This document shows, piece by piece, positions 26,727 to 35,209 of a stretch of 64,000 bases of DNA. Under the pieces are notes generated by a model. It worked only from the letters and a program-made list of their open reading frames with translations. It made no database searches and was not told the origin of the DNA. The DNA is taken from NCBI GenBank assembly GCA_963814975.1, contig CAWFFB010000037.1, forward strand, positions 79,765-143,764, given 5' to 3'. Every line of letters begins with the position of its first letter. The stretch's first letter is position 1. Origin of the DNA: CAVUXJ01 sp963814975 (GTDB lineage Bacteria; Acidobacteriota; Vicinamibacteria; Vicinamibacterales; CAVVIG01). Position numbers and translations under genes: made by a program.

Positions 26727-27884
26727 ATGGGGATAGAGGCCGTCGCCGCAGGCGCCAGTCCAAAACCGGCTGTTCCGTGGCACCTCTGGTGTTCCGCGCT
26801 CGCGGTCACGTCTGCCTACGTCGGCGGCTACTGGGACATCTCGTGGCACCGATCGATTGGCCGCGACTCGTTCTGGAGCGCTCCGCATATGGCGATCTAC
26901 GCCTGCGGCGTCCTTGCCGGCATCTCATCGGCGTATCTGATCTTCACGACGACCTGGAGAAAGGCGGCGCCGCTGCGAGATGCAAGTGTGCGCATCTGGG
27001 GGTTGTCCGGACCGCTGGGGGCATTTCTGTTGGCCTGGGGCGGCGCGGCCATGCTGGTTTCAGCGCCATTCGACGACTGGTGGCACAACGCCTACGGCCT
27101 CGACGTACGGATCATCAGCCCGCCGCACATGGTGCTCGCCGCCGGATTCTTCGGGATCGAATTCGGCACGATCATGCTGCTGCTGGCCTTCATGAATCGC
27201 GCCGGCGTTCATGAACGGCCGGCGCTGGAGTGGCTGTTCCTGTACGTCGGCGGTACCGCCGTCTGCGAATCGCTGCTCCTCAAGCTCGAGTACATCGCCC
27301 GGCCCGATATGCACTCGGCGTTCTTTTACATCGTCGTGAGCCTCGGCACGCTGGGGATTCTCACCGCAGTCGCCGTCGCGTCACGGCGGCGCTGGGCCTG
27401 CACCATCATGGCTGCCGTGTACACCGGGTTCGGCCTGGCCTTTCTCTGGATTCTGCCGCTCTTCCCGGCGCAGCCCAAGCTCGGGCCCGTTTACCGGGAG
27501 ATCAGCCATTTCATCCCTTGGGAGTTCCCGCTGCTGGTGATCGTGCCCTCTTTCGCGATCGATCTCATCCTCCAGCGGACAACAGCCTGGCGGCCGATCG
27601 TTCGCGCAATCGCCGCCGGGGTGGTCTTTCTTGGGGTCTTCGTCGCGGTTCAATGGCCGTTCGCGGAGTTCCTGATGACGCCGCTCGCGCGCAATTGGGT
27701 GTTCGGAGCGGACTACATGGATTTCGGCACGCCCGCACGATCGGTATACGCGCGGTTCGTGTTCATTCCGCCGGCAGCCGCCGCGCAATTCTGGCGCGGA
27801 ATGCTCATTGCGGCGGTCACCTCCTGCGTTATGGTCTGGCTCGGGATTCACGCAGGACGCTCCATGCAACAGGTCCATCGATGA
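26727..27884 (+). CDS. Fused PmoC/PmoA-like integral membrane protein (divergent copper membrane monooxygenase superfamily)
   Basis: 385 residues with roughly 9-11 hydrophobic helices and no soluble domain. Seen directly: two metal-type motifs at helix ends. D37-x3-H41-x12-H54 lies in WDISWHRSIGRDSFW-SAPHM, and D116-x3-H120-x13-H134 in FDDWWHNAYGLDV-RIISPPHM. Known: PmoC of Methylococcus capsulatus (Bath) binds copper through D156/H160/H173 and N227/H231/H245, which have identical spacing, in the same order, about 60 residues apart. The C-terminal half resembles the end of PmoA/AmoA: D279-x5-T-x2-W288, W310-P311, P319, A328-D329 and GTP at 334-336. Inferred: a single chain combining C-like and A-like subunits, with Asp replacing Asn at the second site. 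The next gene overlaps by ATGA. Alternative: an unrelated metal- or heme-binding membrane protein. Substrate is unknown. Confidence 0.7.
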   Translation: MGIEAVAAGASPKPAVPWHLWCSALAVTSAYVGGYWDISWHRSIGRDSFWSAPHMAIYACGVLAGISSAYLIFTTTWRKAAPLRDASVRIWGLSGPLGAFLLAWGGAAMLVSAPFDDWWHNAYGLDVRIISPPHMVLAAGFFGIEFGTIMLLLAFMNRAGVHERPALEWLFLYVGGTAVCESLLLKLEYIARPDMHSAFFYIVVSLGTLGILTAVAVASRRRWACTIMAAVYTGFGLAFLWILPLFPAQPKLGPVYREISHFIPWEFPLLVIVPSFAIDLILQRTTAWRPIVRAIAAGVVFLGVFVAVQWPFAEFLMTPLARNWVFGADYMDFGTPARSVYARFVFIPPAAAAQFWRGMLIAAVTSCVMVWLGIHAGRSMQQVHR

Positions 27885-29341
27885 AGGCCGACGCCACCCG
27901 CGCCGCGATCGCCGTCATCGTGGCACTTGTCGTCCTGCCCTGGAGTGCGTCTGCTCACATTGGCAGCCCTGACGTGTTTCTCGACGCCCGGGCCGGACCG
28001 TATCGCCTGTTCGTCACCGTCAGACCCCCGCCCGCGATTCCAGGGATCGCCGAGGTCGAAGTCCTGGCCGCCGAAGACGACGTGCGCGACGTGCGGATCG
28101 TACCGATGCCATTGGCCGAACCAGACGCGCAGTTCGCACCGGCGCCCGATGTCGCGACGCAGTCCCCGGACGATCCGCGGCTGTATACCGGACAGCTGTG
28201 GATGATGACGGCCGGCGCCTGGCAAGTGCGCGTCGCGGTGAACGGCAGTCGTGGAATGGGAGTGGTGGCCGTACCGGTGCCGACTCTCCCGCAGGCGACC
28301 CTCGGCATGAGCCCGCTCCTCCGCGCGGCTCTTTTTGCGTTGATGGTCCTGCTGTCCGCCGGCTTCGTCAGCATCGCCGCGGCGTTGTGGCGCGAGGCCG
28401 GGCTCCCGCCCGGCGAGCGCCCCGGGCCGCGCGCGCGCCGCCGCGGCAGAATCGCGGGCGTCGTCGCGACAGGCATCGTCATCGCAGTCGTCGTTCTCGG
28501 CAACTGGTGGTGGACCGTGGAAGCGACGAGCTACGCGCGATACGTCTACAAGCCGCTGGAGGCGTCGACGACGGTGGCGGCCGACGGCCGGCTGGCGCTC
28601 TCGCTACGCGACCCCGGCTGGATTTCCCTGCGCCGGACGGACGACCTGGTCGCCGATCACGGTCACCTGATGCACCTGTTCATCCTGTCGCCAGCCCTCG
28701 ATAGGTTCTGGCATCTCCACCCCGCCGAAACTGCCAGCGGCGCGTTCGAACAGCCGCTCCCGGATGTTCCTCAGGGCGACTACGAGCTGTTTGCGGATGT
28801 CGTGCATTCGACTGGCATCTCGGAAACCATCACCAGCCGGCTCTCCACTTCGGAGATTCACGGCTCCCGGTTGGCGGGCGACGATAGCGCATGGTCCGCG
28901 CCATCGTCCGGAGTCACCATGGATGCGGCGCCGCTGTCGGACAAGGGCCGGATGGTCTGGGTGCGCGACGGACGGCCGCTCCAGATCGGCCAGCTCACAA
29001 TGTTCACGTTTCGCGTCGAGGAGGCGACGGGCCGGCCGGCGACCGATCTCGAGCTGTACATGGGGATGCCCGGTCACGCGATTTTCGTCAGCCACGACCG
29101 CCGAGTGTTCGCGCACGTGCACCCGTCAGGGTCGGCGTCGATGGCGGCGATGCAAATCGGCGAGCGGTCCCTCGGCGCCGCCGCGAACGCGGATCAGGAT
29201 CACACGCACGGCGCCGGTCGGCTACCCGCCGTCGTGTCGTTCCCGTTCGGGTTGCCGGAGCGCGGAGACTATCGGATTTTCGTGCAGATCAAGAGGGGAG
29301 GGCGCATCGAGACCGGCGCCTTCGACGCTCGCGTCGAATGA
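27881..29341 (+). CDS. PmoB-like/YtkA-like exported copper-protein candidate, two-helix anchored
   Basis: 486 residues. The signal peptide ends ASA, leaving His26 as the mature N-terminus (HIGSPDVFLDARAG), as in PmoB and histidine-brace proteins. A beta-sandwich domain (about 26-135) ends AGAWQVRVAVNG; the PmoB copper His pair would fall at the WxVx step, which here is WQVR, so that site looks lost. Two helices follow (about 147-169 and 190-212). Two His-rich repeats come last: DHGHLMHLFILS ... FWHLHP (259-281) and PGHAIFVS ... FAHVHP (397-415), plus HTHG at 441. The order signal, beta domain, two helices, C-terminal beta domains is that of PmoB. YtkA/CopC-type copper-handling domains are the other reading. 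It overlaps the upstream gene by 4 bases and is surely cotranscribed. Confidence 0.65.
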   Translation: MKADATRAAIAVIVALVVLPWSASAHIGSPDVFLDARAGPYRLFVTVRPPPAIPGIAEVEVLAAEDDVRDVRIVPMPLAEPDAQFAPAPDVATQSPDDPRLYTGQLWMMTAGAWQVRVAVNGSRGMGVVAVPVPTLPQATLGMSPLLRAALFALMVLLSAGFVSIAAALWREAGLPPGERPGPRARRRGRIAGVVATGIVIAVVVLGNWWWTVEATSYARYVYKPLEASTTVAADGRLALSLRDPGWISLRRTDDLVADHGHLMHLFILSPALDRFWHLHPAETASGAFEQPLPDVPQGDYELFADVVHSTGISETITSRLSTSEIHGSRLAGDDSAWSAPSSGVTMDAAPLSDKGRMVWVRDGRPLQIGQLTMFTFRVEEATGRPATDLELYMGMPGHAIFVSHDRRVFAHVHPSGSASMAAMQIGERSLGAAANADQDHTHGAGRLPAVVSFPFGLPERGDYRIFVQIKRGGRIETGAFDARVE

Positions 29342-29387
29342 GCGGAAGACTTCTCCCTTCTCGGTTTTTGACTTCAAGAGAGAGGCT

Positions 29388-30080
29388 TCAAGCCGCGATT
29401 CCCACTCTGAATGTCGCCGTCAGGCCGCTGGCCGGATCGCCAGACACGGTGGCCAGTTCGGAGTCTATGCTGTCCGCAAAAATGTTGTCCCGGGCGTTCG
29501 ACGTGGGATTCGACCCTCGAGCCGCATACACACCGGTCGCATAGACCGTCGCGTTGGCGGACTCGGGGAACGCAATCTGCGTCACCTTGACGGAAGAGCC
29601 GTTGCGCACCACCTCCACGTGAATGTGTGTCGCCCGCCCCTGGTACCAGCCAGGATAGATGGTCGTAAAGGTCACCGCGCCATCGCTGTTGGTCGTCTGG
29701 ATCCCCCGCAGGAACGTTTGTGTTGCCTGGCTCCCGTACTGCGAGTAGTTTCCCGTCGCATCGCACTGCCAGATCTCGACCTGCGCGTTTTCGACCGGGG
29801 CGCAGTTGTTGTTCGCGTCGACAACAGTAATCGTGAGGGTCAGCGCCGTTCCGCTCTTGCCCTCGCGGATGTCGCTCCGGATAAGGTCGGTGAGCGATGG
29901 AAACGGCCCGGCTGTTTCGGTCGGTGTGACCGCACACGCGGCATTCGTGTTCCCGGTAGTCGTGCCGCCCGTTGTGGCGGTCGGACTCGCCGGCGTGTCC
30001 CCGCATCCCGCCATCAGCGCCGCTCCGGCGGCTCCCAGCATCGCAATGGCTTCTCGCCGCCCAATTTGATTGCGTTCCAT
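29388..30080 (-). CDS. Secreted intradiol ring-cleavage dioxygenase-like protein
   Basis: 230 residues; the ATG at 30080 has GGAGG before it. The N-terminus MERNQIGRREAIAMLGAAG is Tat-like (GRREAI), followed by a lipobox-like AALMAGCGD. The fold is that of catechol/protocatechuate dioxygenases: TPTETAGPFPS, QVEIWQCDATGNYSQYG, FLRGIQTTNSDGAVTFTTIY and PGWYQGRATHIHVEV. Those segments hold the Tyr-Tyr-His-His iron ligands of the family (first Tyr in GNYSQYG, second in PGWY, then HIH). Extracellular members are known in several bacteria and fungi. It ends convergently after the PmoB-like gene and starts divergently from a LysR regulator that probably controls it. Confidence 0.85.
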   Translation of the reverse strand: MERNQIGRREAIAMLGAAGAALMAGCGDTPASPTATTGGTTTGNTNAACAVTPTETAGPFPSLTDLIRSDIREGKSGTALTLTITVVDANNNCAPVENAQVEIWQCDATGNYSQYGSQATQTFLRGIQTTNSDGAVTFTTIYPGWYQGRATHIHVEVVRNGSSVKVTQIAFPESANATVYATGVYAARGSNPTSNARDNIFADSIDSELATVSGDPASGLTATFRVGIAA

Positions 30081-30170
30081 GTTTCCTCCGAGTGTCTCCG
30101 AAACCCTGTATCGAGAGTAGACGCACCCGGCGTTCGGGTGGAGTCAGTATTCTGTACACCCAGTGTTAAG

Positions 30171-31137
30171 ATGGCCTTCACAATGGACCTGCGCCGGATG
30201 GCGATGCTGGTGACGGTGGTGGAGACCGGTTCGATGCGCCGCGCGTCGCGGACGCTCGGCCTCACGCCCTCGGCGGTGAGTCAACAGATCCGGCAATTGG
30301 AACGGGAAACGGGCGTTACGCTGCTGCGCCGGTCGACCAGACGGATGGCGTTGACGGATGCGGGCGAGGCCTTCTACGAGGGATGCCGGTCGATGGTGGC
30401 GGCCGCCCGAACGGCCCACGAGCGGTTGACGGGCTTGCAGGAAGGGGTACTGGGCGAGCTGAGCATCAGCGCCCCCGTGGGCTTTGCCACAACCCACCTG
30501 GCGCGCGCACTCGCGCCGTTGCTGAAAGCCCATTCGGGGCTTTCCCTGCGTCTCGTCGCGACCGACGATCTCCAGGATCTCATGCGCGAGCGCATCGATA
30601 TTGCGATTGCCATCGGGACGACGGCGCCCGCAACCAGCCTGGTGCGCCGGCATCTGGCCGACTGGAGCAACGTCATTGTCGCATCTCCGGCATATCTGAA
30701 GGCGCGCGGCACCCCGCGGACAGCCGACGACCTGGCTGGGCATGACATGGTCGCGCTTCCTGTCTGGCATCACGGCGCCGATGTGCTCGAAGGGGCCCGA
30801 CGGCGGCCGTTCCCGCATCACCTCGAACAGGCGCGTGACGAGCAACAACCAGCTCACCCTGAAGCAGCTCGCCATTGCAGGTTGTGGTCTCTGTCTCAAT
30901 GTCGAGCCCGAAGTCGCAGAGGAGCTCGCGGACGGTAGACTTGTGCGGGTCTTGCCGGATTGGTCGTTGCCGACGCTCGGCGTTGACGCGTTGCTCCCAC
31001 CACGGACGAAGCAACCGGCGAAGGTGCGCGCGGCGCTCGAGGCGCTGATAGCGTACTTGTCGAATGCAGCGACCCGGTCGGAGCCGTCGCGAGCGCGGCG
31101 CCGATCGGCGCACGGAGCCAGACCGAAGCCACGATGA
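30171..31137 (+). CDS. LysR-family transcriptional regulator, one frameshift
   Basis: The ATG at 30171 (or 30183) begins a typical LysR helix-turn-helix: MAMLVTVVETGSMRRASRTL, GLTPSAVSQQIRQLERETG, LLRRSTRRMALTDAGEAFY. The effector domain follows (ELSISAPVGFATTHLARALA, ERIDIAIAIGTTAPATSLV). At the CCC run 30812-30814 one extra base breaks the frame. Removing it continues RITSNRRVTSNNQLTLKQLA ... LPDWSLPTLGVDALLP to the stop at 31137, giving about 322 residues, a normal LysR length. The 90-base gap to the divergent intradiol dioxygenase is the likely operator region, so autoregulation and control of that gene by an aromatic effector are inferred. Confidence 0.82.
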
Positions 31138-31256
31138 GCCTCGGCGGATACAGGTCACCTCGTCACGCGGACTCAGGCAGACGCGTCCGGAGAGCAAGCG
31201 CGCGGGGCCGCCGCGAACGGTCGGGTCACCTGCAGCCGCAGGAGTGCAGGAGGATC

Positions 31257-32248
31257 GTGATAGTCTGCCGATCGGTGGATCCGCACCTCTCAACGCGTCA
31301 CAGGCCCCGTGCTCGTCTGATCGCGCTTTCGCTCCTCATGATTGTGCCGGCGACCGTCGAGGCGGCGAATCAGGGACGGATGCCGATCTGCGCGATCGAC
31401 ATGGGGAGCAATACGTTCCGGCGGATCGTCGGATCGTTCGAGAACGGGCGATACGAGCAAAAGAGCATCGAGAACGCAACGCTGGGCGTCGGCGACGACG
31501 TCGCCCGCGGGGAAGGATCAGCGATGCGAAGCTCGCCGACATCGAAAGGACGCTCGCCCGCTTCAAGATCGCCTGCGAGAAGGAAGGCGTGATGCGGGTG
31601 GTCGCGATCGGGACCGCGGCCTTCCGAGAGGCGGCGAACGGGACCCGGGCAATCGCGATCGCGGCGAAGGTCGGTGTTCCGATGGAGATCGCCACCGAGC
31701 AGCGCGAATCCGAGCTCGCCTACCTCGTTGGCTCGCTTGGTAAGGACGGATATGCCGTCATCGACAACGGTAGCCGCAGCATCGAGCTGGTCTCACGGCG
31801 GGGACGCACGCCGCGCTACATGGTGTTCAACCTGGGATATCGCCTCGGGTACGAAATGTTCTTCGCCGGGACCAGCGACCCCAGGACAGCCACCCTCGCC
31901 TTTCGCGATCAGTTGAGGAAGCAGGCGTTGAAGGCACCATTCATGAAAGGCATGAAGAAGCTCGTCGGCATCGAGTTCGGGGAGATGGCTGACCTCTTGT
32001 TCCCGCCGGCCCCCGTCGAGGGACGAATCTTCACGCTCCGGGAGCTGGAGCAGAGGCTTCACCAGATCACGACCTCCCGAAACAGCGAGTTCCAGGTCCT
32101 GAGGAAGAAGAAGGACTTCGATCGCGCACTCCCGCGGCTCGTCGTCGCCGCCTCCCTGACCGAGGCATTCGGTTACTCGCGGCTCGAGCTGACCGGCAGG
32201 GAGCTCGGCACGGGCCTCATCATCGAGGCGGGCGCCAAGCAGCGGTGA
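31257..32248 (+). CDS. Ppx/GppA-like phosphatase with possible signal peptide, one frameshift
   Basis: A GTG at 31257 sits close behind AGGAGG; a hydrophobic segment (LIALSLLMIVPATVEAA) precedes the ASKHA phosphate-1 motif ICAIDMGSNTFRRIVG. A frameshift at the GGGG run 31509-31512 moves the sense one frame; it then continues GRISDAKLADIERTLARFKI, VVAIGTAAFREAANG, MEIATEQRESELAYLVGS (catalytic Glu region) and YAVIDNGSRSIELVS (phosphate-2). About 330 residues. Family members hydrolyse polyphosphate or pppGpp in the cytoplasm; a signal peptide would be unusual, and the classical DGGSTE is DNGSRSIE here, so the activity may be altered. The export signal may instead be an artefact of the start choice. 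Confidence 0.7.
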
Positions 32249-32299
32249 CCAGATCGCACCGCAGCTGACCCTCACCCGTGCCTGAAAGTTCGGCCGTTT

Positions 32300-34945
32300 C
32301 TAACGTGTCTCGATCCATACCCCCAGGAACCGCTCGTCGGCGCTCATCGGATCGACGTCGACGGGGCGGAAGCCGTTGGTCGCGGCCACCCTCAACGGCG
32401 TCGCCTGGCTTCGACCATCGGTCGGGACTTGCACCATCCGTACCTCGTCAGGCCCGAGCATGAGACGGTCGCGCCACCCCGCGCTCTCGAGCGTCACCGT
32501 GTTGTCCGCCGATCCGTTGCGGAGAGCCAGATGAACGGGAGACTGGCGGTCCGGCGCGATGGCGAATTCCGCGTTCGAGCCGCCGGCGACCCAGATGCCG
32601 GCTGATTCCATCCACGCTTCCCCGCTCATCAGAAAGACCACGACGGGTCCGTAGCGTGCGCCGCTTTTCGCTTCGCGATCTTCCAGCCCGCGTGGTGGTC
32701 CGGTCAGCGACGCGGCGCGGATCGATCCGTCCCTGACCGTGCGCCGCGCCGCAGTATCCAGGTCGATTTCCAATGCGGCGACGGCGACCGGCAGTGCCAC
32801 CTCCCTCTTCCAGTGCGCACCGAACGAGGCGACGTCCCAGTCAGCGATGGGCGGAGACACGCGATCGATCCTCAACCGCAGGCGCCCAGTTGACGCACCG
32901 GCCGCCATGCCCGCCACTTCATACATCCCCGCCGGAAGATGCACCGTCGATGCTGATGCCGTCCGGGGCATCGCCGGCAGGACCCTGGCCAGCACAATCC
33001 GGCCCGGAAGATCCGCGGGCTCGAGTCGTTGAGACGGCCGATAGGCGACCACAATCTGATTCGTCCCAGGACGGGAACGCTTCAATACCACTGGACCCGC
33101 CACATACGGCGTCGCGACGGACACGCGGTTGCTCCTCCACACCAACGACACCGCCGCCATCGTCGCGGCCTCCAACGTGAGGCCGAAGACGAGGATCATC
33201 GCTGCATGGCTGCGGCGACCGAAGACCGCGGCCACGGCCACCGCCGACGAAATCGCCGCCAGCCAGACCGCCGTCTGCAGCAGCACGGTCGGCAGGGGAT
33301 TCTGAAACATGCTGGGAAGTGCCTTGGTGAGATCGACGACAGGCGTGAGCCACAGGGCGACGCGCGACATCCCATCGCGGAAGTTGAACAAGAACGCCCC
33401 ACGGCCGACCAATGCGACGGTGGCCGTCATGAAGAGACTGACGAGCAGCGCTGTGAGACTGACGGCCCGTGCCGCGACGCTCTTCGCCGCCGCGAACCAG
33501 ACGGCTGCCGGGACGACCAGCAGCAGCGCGATCGGCACGACGTATCGTGCCGGCGCGGTCGTGCCACCCCACCACGCCGGAAAGGATGTCGCGACGAGAT
33601 AGTACGGCACGGCGAGAGCAAGGATCTCGAGGGCGAGGCGCCGCGGACCGCGCCAGACCATGACCACGATGCCCGCACAGGCACAGAGATAGACCGGCGC
33701 ATTTGGAAAGAGCCCGAACTGCTGATCGAACAGCAAGCCCGGGGCGCCGCGCACGATGGTGCCCACCGCCATCCTCGTCGCGCCACCGTAAGCCACCGAA
33801 GGGTTCGGCGTCCCGTAGATGATCTGGAAGAACCCGAAAAAGGCGACGGCGCTGATCACCGGGCAGACGGCGATGGCCGCCAGGCGCGACGCCCGTCGAG
33901 ACCGATCCTCGATGAGGCGCACCGCAATCAGGAACGCCGACACGACCGCCAGCGGGGCAAACCGCGTGCTCAACCAGGGCAAGACGCCGAGCGCCGCGCC
34001 CACCGCAACCAGCCGTCGTGGCTCCCGCGCGCGCTCATCCACCAGCGGCAGAAGGGCGACGAGGGTCAAGACGGCGCCCAGACCGTCTGGAAACAGCGCG
34101 GACGCGTGAAAGAAAAAGGGGACCGATAGTGCGACGGCGGCCCAGCCGAACCAGCTGGCCGCCTGATCACCTGTGACCCGCCAGGCGACCAGCCAGGCGA
34201 GCGCACTGGCCGCGGCGCTGACGAGGCACAGGCCTGCGAGCACGCCGGGATACCCGAAGAGGGCGAAGGCCGGCGCCACGATCAGCGGCAGCCCGGGCGC
34301 ATGAATCGAATAGATCTGGCCGTCTTTCCCACGCTTGAGAAAGTCCGGTTTCAGCGGCCGGTTCACATACGCACGATAGTCACCCTGCCGGTGGTTGTTC
34401 TCGATCTTGACGTCACGATCGTCGAGGATGCTCTGCGTGATGACGAGATAGTGCGGCTCGTCTCCGTCGGGATGTTGGGGCGCCACCGACCAGGTGCCGA
34501 GCCCGAACGCGACCGCTGCGAGCATGCCGGCGATCGATGCGGCGCTCCTCGGCGGCAGCCGCGTGAATGCAGCCGGGCGAACCGTGCGGCTGATGGACGG
34601 CGCGACCAGCGCCACGGCAATGGCTGCCCACAGCCAGATCAACAGATGACCGCTCCAGATGAACACCGACCGCGGCATCGGCATGGGAAGCCAGGGAAGG
34701 AGGGCGACGGCCGACAGCCACAAGGGCGCTACCTGGCGCGGCGACGGGCGGGCGAGGATCGTCACGGCACCGGCCGCGACGAGCAGAGCGGCTAGCCAGA
34801 CGAGCGGCGGCAGGACGCCGACGTATGCGCCGCGATCGTCCGCATCGACGAAACTCAACGCCCCGAAAGACACCCACAACGCGAGCGCGGCACACGCCAG
34901 AGCCATCGCCGCGGTGATTGCCGCGAGGGAGAGTCGCCCGGTCAT
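32300..34945 (-). CDS. GT-C fold (family 39-like) membrane glycosyltransferase
   Basis: 881 residues. The N-terminal ~560 contain about 13 hydrophobic helices with the luminal motif HPDGDEPHYLVITQSILDDR (the DE pair typical of GT-C enzymes using polyprenyl-phosphate sugars), YRAYVNRPLKPDF, IYSIHAPGLPLIVAPAFALF and YPGVLAGLCLV. A ~300-residue C-terminal soluble domain has beta-sandwich character (VHLPAGMYEVAGMAAG, VHLALRNGSADNTVTLESAG). Such enzymes mannosylate or glycosylate proteins or lipids at the outer face of the inner membrane. The acceptor is unknown. It converges with the Ppx-like gene. Confidence 0.75.
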   Translation of the reverse strand: MTGRLSLAAITAAMALACAALALWVSFGALSFVDADDRGAYVGVLPPLVWLAALLVAAGAVTILARPSPRQVAPLWLSAVALLPWLPMPMPRSVFIWSGHLLIWLWAAIAVALVAPSISRTVRPAAFTRLPPRSAASIAGMLAAVAFGLGTWSVAPQHPDGDEPHYLVITQSILDDRDVKIENNHRQGDYRAYVNRPLKPDFLKRGKDGQIYSIHAPGLPLIVAPAFALFGYPGVLAGLCLVSAAASALAWLVAWRVTGDQAASWFGWAAVALSVPFFFHASALFPDGLGAVLTLVALLPLVDERAREPRRLVAVGAALGVLPWLSTRFAPLAVVSAFLIAVRLIEDRSRRASRLAAIAVCPVISAVAFFGFFQIIYGTPNPSVAYGGATRMAVGTIVRGAPGLLFDQQFGLFPNAPVYLCACAGIVVMVWRGPRRLALEILALAVPYYLVATSFPAWWGGTTAPARYVVPIALLLVVPAAVWFAAAKSVAARAVSLTALLVSLFMTATVALVGRGAFLFNFRDGMSRVALWLTPVVDLTKALPSMFQNPLPTVLLQTAVWLAAISSAVAVAAVFGRRSHAAMILVFGLTLEAATMAAVSLVWRSNRVSVATPYVAGPVVLKRSRPGTNQIVVAYRPSQRLEPADLPGRIVLARVLPAMPRTASASTVHLPAGMYEVAGMAAGASTGRLRLRIDRVSPPIADWDVASFGAHWKREVALPVAVAALEIDLDTAARRTVRDGSIRAASLTGPPRGLEDREAKSGARYGPVVVFLMSGEAWMESAGIWVAGGSNAEFAIAPDRQSPVHLALRNGSADNTVTLESAGWRDRLMLGPDEVRMVQVPTDGRSQATPLRVAATNGFRPVDVDPMSADERFLGVWIETR

Positions 34946-35209
34946 CGCGCCCGGATGCTATCACGCGACCTCAGGTTGCCTTCCGATACCGCCCGCACGT
35001 GTCGTGTACCAGCAATCCTCTGAGAACGCCGGGGCACCGAGCGTGTTATCGCATTGTGACAACAGAAGATGGCGTTTCCGGCCGATTCGCAGGATCGGAT
35101 GCGCCCGGCAACGAGCCGTACGGATTTTCTTCGCCGGCGGTTGGTGGCGGGGCAGGAATCGCGTAAAGTGAGATGCTCATTGTCTCCTTTCATGAGCATG
35201 GAGGTCACC

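Noticed and set aside
33029..34129. 366-codon plus-strand frame over the glycosyltransferase gene
   Set aside because: Charged low-complexity shadow; the minus strand encodes a coherent 13-helix protein.
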